This document shows positions 1 to 6,122 of a stretch of 6,122 nucleotides of DNA, in pieces. The stretch is from Burkholderiaceae bacterium (lineage in GTDB: Bacteria > Pseudomonadota > Gammaproteobacteria > Burkholderiales > Burkholderiaceae), in the NCBI GenBank assembly GCA_017998575.1, contig JAGOCV010000250.1, forward strand, positions 1 through 6,122, read 5' to 3'. The position numbers and the translations under genes were made by a program. Each line of letters opens with the position of its first letter. Positions within the stretch are counted from its first letter, which is position 1. The notes under the pieces are model-generated. The model had not been told where the DNA came from, ran no database searches, and saw only the letters and a program-made list of their open reading frames with translations.

Positions 1-264
1 TTTGCGCGCCAGCAGCGTGTGCCGGCGCGGTCGATGCTGGTGCGTTCCGGCCACATGGCGTGCACCCTGGTCATGCAGGGCGCGGGTATTGCGTTCGTGG
101 ACAACCTGACTGCCGCCGCCTGGCCCACAGCCGGGCTCGAGTACCGCCCCATGGCGCGCAGCCCGCAGTTCAAGGTGTATGCCGTATGGAACCAGAACCG
201 TCCGCCGTCGGTGCTGGGCCGGCGGCTGTTTTCGCAGGTGGCTACCAGCCTGAAAACGAGGTAG
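1..264 (+). CDS. LysR-type transcriptional regulator, C-terminal fragment (5' end outside window)
   Basis: The open frame enters at base 1 (frame 1) and ends at TAG 262-264, leaving about 87 residues. The stretch VMQGAGIAFVDNLTA followed by a 'GLEYRPM...FKVYAVW' segment matches the end of the LysR substrate-binding domain, where a glycine-rich 'G.GIA..' turn precedes the last strands and helix. LysR regulators bind DNA through an N-terminal winged helix-turn-helix and sense a small effector with this C-terminal periplasmic-binding-protein-like domain. The DNA-binding half must lie upstream of the window, so neither target nor effector can be named. An ATG at 19 is internal, because the frame is open and LysR-like both before and after it. 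The gene converges on the next LysR gene with an 18-bp gap and no clear terminator between them. The family call is fairly secure; whether the whole gene is intact cannot be seen. Confidence 0.8.
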   Translation, partial: FARQQRVPARSMLVRSGHMACTLVMQGAGIAFVDNLTAAAWPTAGLEYRPMARSPQFKVYAVWNQNRPPSVLGRRLFSQVATSLKTR

Positions 265-282
265 TGAGCCGCACCCGACTGG

Positions 283-1209
283 CTAGCCTGGCACCGAACC
301 TGTCGACCCGGCCAGCGCATCGAAGCGCGCCGCCATCAATTCGAGCAGCAGCGCCACCAGCGGCGACAGCGGGCGGTCGGCGCGCACGAACAGCGACAGC
401 GACAGGCTGCCGATGCCGCGGTCCGAGATCGGGATGTGGCGCAGCAGGCCCTGTTCGATCTCACGCTGCACGGTGGCCCGCGTCATGAGGGCCACGCCCG
501 CGCCGGCCACCAGCAGCGCTGTGATGGTGGCGATGGCATTGACCTCGACGAAGGGCACCACGCGGCTGGCCGCGCCGCGCGTGGCGTCGTCCACCATCTG
601 GCGCAGCCGCGTGTCCTGCGACTGGATGATCAGCGGATAGGTGAGGCATTCGGCCACCCGAATCGACTTGCGCGCCGCCAGTTCGTGGCCGGCCGCCACC
701 ACCACGCCCACCGGCACGGCGACGGTCCGCACGTTGCGCACGGGCAGCGACGCGGCGGGCTGCCAGCACAGCCCCAGGTCCAGGTCGCCGCGCACCACGG
801 CGTCCACGATCTCTGGCGAGTTGCCCACGTAGACCGTGTGCGAGAGGCCCGGATAGTCGCGCGCCAGATCGACGATCAGCTCGGGCACGAAACCAGCGCT
901 CATGTACTGCAGCACGCCGAAGCGCACGTGCCCGCGCCGCGCGCCCTTGAGCGCTTCGACCTGCGTGACCGCGTGACCGAAGTCGCGCTGCATGCGCTGG
1001 ATCTGCGTGAGCATCATCTCGCCCGCGGCGGTGAGGCGCACGCCGCGCGGCAGCCGCTCGAACAGCGGCGCGCCCAGTTGCTCCTCGAAGCGTGCGACCT
1101 GGCGGGTGACGGCCGAGGGCGCGATGTTCAGCCGCTCGGCTGCCCGGCGGATGGAGCCCTGGGCCGCCACTTCCTGGAAATAGCGGATCGCATGGGAGAA
1201 AGCCTGCAT
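283..1209 (-). CDS. LysR-type transcriptional regulator (complete, 308 aa)
   Basis: Cytoplasmic one-component regulator, 308 residues, the usual LysR length. Residues 4-63 form the winged helix-turn-helix: 'FQEVAAQGSIRRAAERLNIA', then 'PSAVTRQVARFEEQLGAPLF' and 'ERLPRGVRLTAAGE', which is the classic LysR signature. A linker helix follows (about 64-90). The effector-binding domain covers about 92-300, with 'GDLDLGLCW' (141-149) near the first hinge and 'LLVAGAGVALMTRATV' (232-247) near the second. The ATG at 1209 fits because the helix-turn-helix begins a few residues later, as in most LysR proteins. No Shine-Dalgarno is seen upstream, and a GATAAT -10-like box lies only 8 nt before the start, so the mRNA may be nearly leaderless. 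It is divergent from the small ORF at 1331, the common LysR arrangement with a regulated neighbour, but no target can be assigned. It converges on the partial LysR gene at 1-264. The two visible C-terminal segments differ, so they are not recent duplicates. Confidence 0.95.
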   Translation of the reverse strand: MQAFSHAIRYFQEVAAQGSIRRAAERLNIAPSAVTRQVARFEEQLGAPLFERLPRGVRLTAAGEMMLTQIQRMQRDFGHAVTQVEALKGARRGHVRFGVLQYMSAGFVPELIVDLARDYPGLSHTVYVGNSPEIVDAVVRGDLDLGLCWQPAASLPVRNVRTVAVPVGVVVAAGHELAARKSIRVAECLTYPLIIQSQDTRLRQMVDDATRGAASRVVPFVEVNAIATITALLVAGAGVALMTRATVQREIEQGLLRHIPISDRGIGSLSLSLFVRADRPLSPLVALLLELMAARFDALAGSTGSVPG

Positions 1210-1223
1210 GGGCAGGAATTATC
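1203..1223 (-). promoter_or_regulatory. Candidate LysR gene -10 box and inverted repeat over its start codon
   Basis: Read on the minus strand, GATAAT (plus-strand 1218-1223) matches five of six bases of the sigma-70 -10 consensus and ends 8 nt before the ATG at 1209. No convincing -35 box is found 16-18 nt further upstream. The inverted repeat CCTGC-ATGG-GCAGG (1203-1216) spans the start codon. If the -10 is real, transcription would begin at or almost at the ATG. The repeat could be an operator for autorepression, which is common in LysR genes, but this is inference from short motifs. Confidence 0.3.
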
Positions 1224-1330
1224 CCGCCGCCATCTGCGCCACCGAGAAGGAATGCACGAAATCCGCAGAGGGCGGACGGCCCGGCAGCCGGCTTGTCAGC
1301 CGCCGCGGCATCCCGGGCGTTTCATCTGCC

Positions 1331-1549
1331 ATGGACCCGACCGACCCGCCCGCCGACGACCCGGTGCCCAGCCGTCAGCACGAGGCGCTGCAGCAGGCCC
1401 AGGCCGATCTGGCCGACGCGATCGCGCGCCGCGCGCAGGGCACGGGCACGGCCGGGCAGGTGCTGCGCGCCGGACGCAAGCTCAAGAAGGTGGTGTCGGT
1501 GATGGCGGCCGTGCGCCGCCGCGCGCCGCGCAAATCCACGAAGCGTTGA
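1331..1549 (+). CDS. Small hypothetical protein, acidic N-terminus and very basic tail (72 aa)
   Basis: I do not recognise this protein. Residues 1-14 are proline/aspartate-rich (MDPTDPPADDPVPS) and likely disordered. Residues 16-36 look helical, with heptad-like Leu/Ala spacing (EALQQAQADLADAIARRA). Residues 46-72 are strongly basic, with six Lys and seven Arg-type positions clustered at 'RAGRKLKK' and 'RRRAPRKSTKR', suggesting contact with nucleic acid or an acidic partner. There is no signal peptide or membrane segment. The frame stays open upstream to 1208, but the ATG at 1331 is preferred because upstream translation shows no family character and runs into the LysR promoter region. No strong Shine-Dalgarno precedes 1331. 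The gene is divergent from the LysR gene (121-bp gap) and is followed by a hairpin 7 nt after its stop. That it is a real gene is moderately likely, judged from position, codon-like composition and a plausible terminator. Confidence 0.5.
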   Translation: MDPTDPPADDPVPSRQHEALQQAQADLADAIARRAQGTGTAGQVLRAGRKLKKVVSVMAAVRRRAPRKSTKR

Positions 1550-1555
1550 ATGTCT

Positions 1556-1578
1556 GCCCACTGCGTGGGCGCGCGCCC
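1556..1578 (+). terminator. Candidate hairpin terminator after the 72-aa ORF (no T tract)
   Basis: GCCCAC-TGC-GTGGGC (1556-1570) forms a 6-bp stem with a 3-nt loop, starting 7 nt after the TGA. An overlapping perfect 12-bp palindrome GGGCGCGCGCCC (1567-1578) offers a competing structure. There is no run of T after either, so this would be an atypical intrinsic terminator or simply a GC-rich hairpin. Confidence 0.3.
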
Positions 1579-1651
1579 GCGCCCGCTGGGCTAGCATCCT
1601 GGCGAGGGCTGGCCATCACGCCGTGCCCCGCTGCCACCGGACCCTGCCCCG

Positions 1652-1855
1652 ATGAAAACCATCGACGAGATGCTGAACCTCGACCTGCTGACCGCCGATC
1701 AGCACCATCAGATCAACGACTGGATCGCGCAATCCCGTTCGCCCGAAGACATCCTGCGCATGCCCGGCCCGCTGTGGCTGGCCGTCGAGCGGGCCAGCGA
1801 GGCGATGGGCGTGAACGACGACCTGCTGCGTCCGCCCGCGCTCGACGCCGGCTGA
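1652..1855 (+). CDS. Small hypothetical protein (67 aa), predicted helical
   Basis: I cannot assign a family. The product is a soluble, mildly acidic 67-residue protein with no signal peptide, membrane segment or Cys pair. Residues 3-28 (IDEMLN, LDLLTADQHHQINDWIAQS) and 30-53 (SPEDILRMPGPLWLAVERAS, EAMG) look like two or three amphipathic helices separated by Ser-Pro and Pro-Gly turns. The tail NDDLLRPPALDAG looks extended. The ordered alternation of hydrophobic and polar residues is unlike the Arg/Ala/Pro-rich translations of the out-of-frame readings here, which supports a true gene. The ATG at 1652 lacks a clear Shine-Dalgarno; a GA-rich GGCGAGGGCT (1601-1610) is too distant. It stands alone between the 72-aa ORF (102-bp gap) and the kinase operon (192-bp gap), in the same orientation. 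A cotranscribed role with the kinases is possible but unsupported. Confidence 0.65.
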   Translation: MKTIDEMLNLDLLTADQHHQINDWIAQSRSPEDILRMPGPLWLAVERASEAMGVNDDLLRPPALDAG

Positions 1856-1888
1856 GCCGGCCCGCCGGCGGCATACCGGCGGAATGCC
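1848..1888 (+). terminator. Cluster of GC hairpins after the 67-aa gene; possible terminator or attenuator
   Basis: GCCGGC-TGA-GCCGGC (1848-1862) places the stop codon in the loop of a 6-bp stem. Just after it, CCGCCGG (1862-1868) pairs with CCGGCGG (1876-1882), a 7-bp stem with a 7-nt loop. A third, mutually exclusive stem pairs GGCAT (1870-1874) with ATGCC (1884-1888). No T tract follows, so a classical intrinsic terminator is not proven. Confidence 0.35.
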
Positions 1889-1905
1889 AGGGCACGCGGC
1901 CCGGC

Positions 1906-1930
1906 TTTGCGCAATAATCAGTAACAAATA
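1906..1930 (+). promoter_or_regulatory. AT-rich island upstream of the receiver/kinase operon; candidate promoter region
   Basis: This 25-bp stretch is sharply AT-rich within very GC-rich DNA. It contains the 8-bp palindrome TTGCGCAA (1907-1914) and AATAAT (1913-1918), a five-of-six match to a -10 box. No good -35 box is seen 16-18 nt upstream, so an activator or another sigma factor would be needed if AATAAT is used. Its position 118-142 bp before the start at 2048 makes it the best promoter candidate for the operon, with a long leader. This is inferred from composition and motif only. Confidence 0.3.
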
Positions 1931-1961
1931 GCCCGCCGGCCAGAGACGAGAGGCGCCACCC

Positions 1962-2047
1962 ATGGCCGCCCGGGCACCGACGCCGCAATGCCGCCACGCG
2001 CCAGTGCCCACGGGGGCTCCGCGCCGTAGATCCATGGGGGATCGCCG

Positions 2048-2054
<7 letters not shown>
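1962..2054 (+). CDS. Possible 30-codon leader ORF overlapping the start of the receiver/Ser-Thr kinase gene
   Basis: An ATG at 1962 is preceded by GAGAGG (1948-1953) at 8-nt spacing, a better Shine-Dalgarno than that of the large gene downstream. The frame (beginning MAARAPTPQC and ending SMGDRRC) reads 30 codons to TGA 2052-2054 and so overlaps the ATG at 2048. The main frame also has a TTG at 2051 overlapping this TGA. Such a layout allows termination-reinitiation coupling. The peptide is Arg/Pro/Ala-rich, as any random frame here would be, so it may not be a real protein. It is recorded because of the ribosome-binding site and the overlap. Confidence 0.25.

Positions 2055-6122
<4,068 letters not shown>

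Noticed and set aside
265..290. Terminator between the convergent LysR genes
   Set aside because: Only an 8-bp palindrome GGCTAGCC (281-288) over the LysR stop is visible, with no longer stem or T tract.
1252..1330. ATG at 1252 just after a GAGAAGGA purine stretch, as an alternative gene start
   Set aside because: The purine stretch abuts the ATG, leaving no proper Shine-Dalgarno spacing, and the frame reads into the out-of-frame His/Arg-rich translation.
436..1917. Plus-strand open frame of 493 codons
   Set aside because: It runs antisense through the LysR gene and then out of frame over both small ORFs; its translation is His/Arg/Ala-rich with no family character.

Overview
The window is very GC-rich, with dense coding and strong G/C at third codon positions. 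It carries two LysR-type regulators, small orphan proteins and large multidomain signalling proteins. This style fits a betaproteobacterium of the order Burkholderiales, perhaps Comamonadaceae or Alcaligenaceae. That placement is inferred from gene style only; no rRNA or other marker is present.

Layout, left to right. (1) Bases 1-264 hold the 3' end of a plus-strand LysR-type regulator whose DNA-binding half lies outside the window. (2) It converges, with an 18-bp gap, on a complete minus-strand LysR-type regulator (283-1209). (3) A short divergent intergenic region (1210-1330) leads to two small plus-strand hypothetical genes of 72 and 67 codons (1331-1549 and 1652-1855). Each is followed by a GC-rich hairpin without a T tract. 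(4) A 192-bp gap contains hairpins, an AT-rich island (1906-1930) that may carry a promoter, and a possible 30-codon leader ORF overlapping the next start. (5) Bases 2048-4141 encode a 697-residue protein with a receiver domain, a degenerate class III nucleotide-cyclase domain and a complete Hanks-type Ser/Thr kinase. (6) Overlapping it by four bases (GTGA) is a membrane-bound hybrid sensor histidine kinase (4138 to beyond 6122). It has two transmembrane segments around a large periplasmic, probably Cache, sensor region, then HisKA, HATPase and the start of a receiver domain.

The most interesting part is the last pair. The histidine kinase probably senses an extracytoplasmic ligand and sends phosphate, directly or through a downstream relay, to the receiver domain of the first protein. 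The output of that receiver is not DNA binding but Ser/Thr phosphorylation, with a cyclase-like domain between the two that has lost one metal-binding Asp and other catalytic residues. This is a candidate His-Asp to Ser/Thr signalling cascade encoded in one translationally coupled operon. The domain calls are read from sequence motifs; the signalling order is inference.
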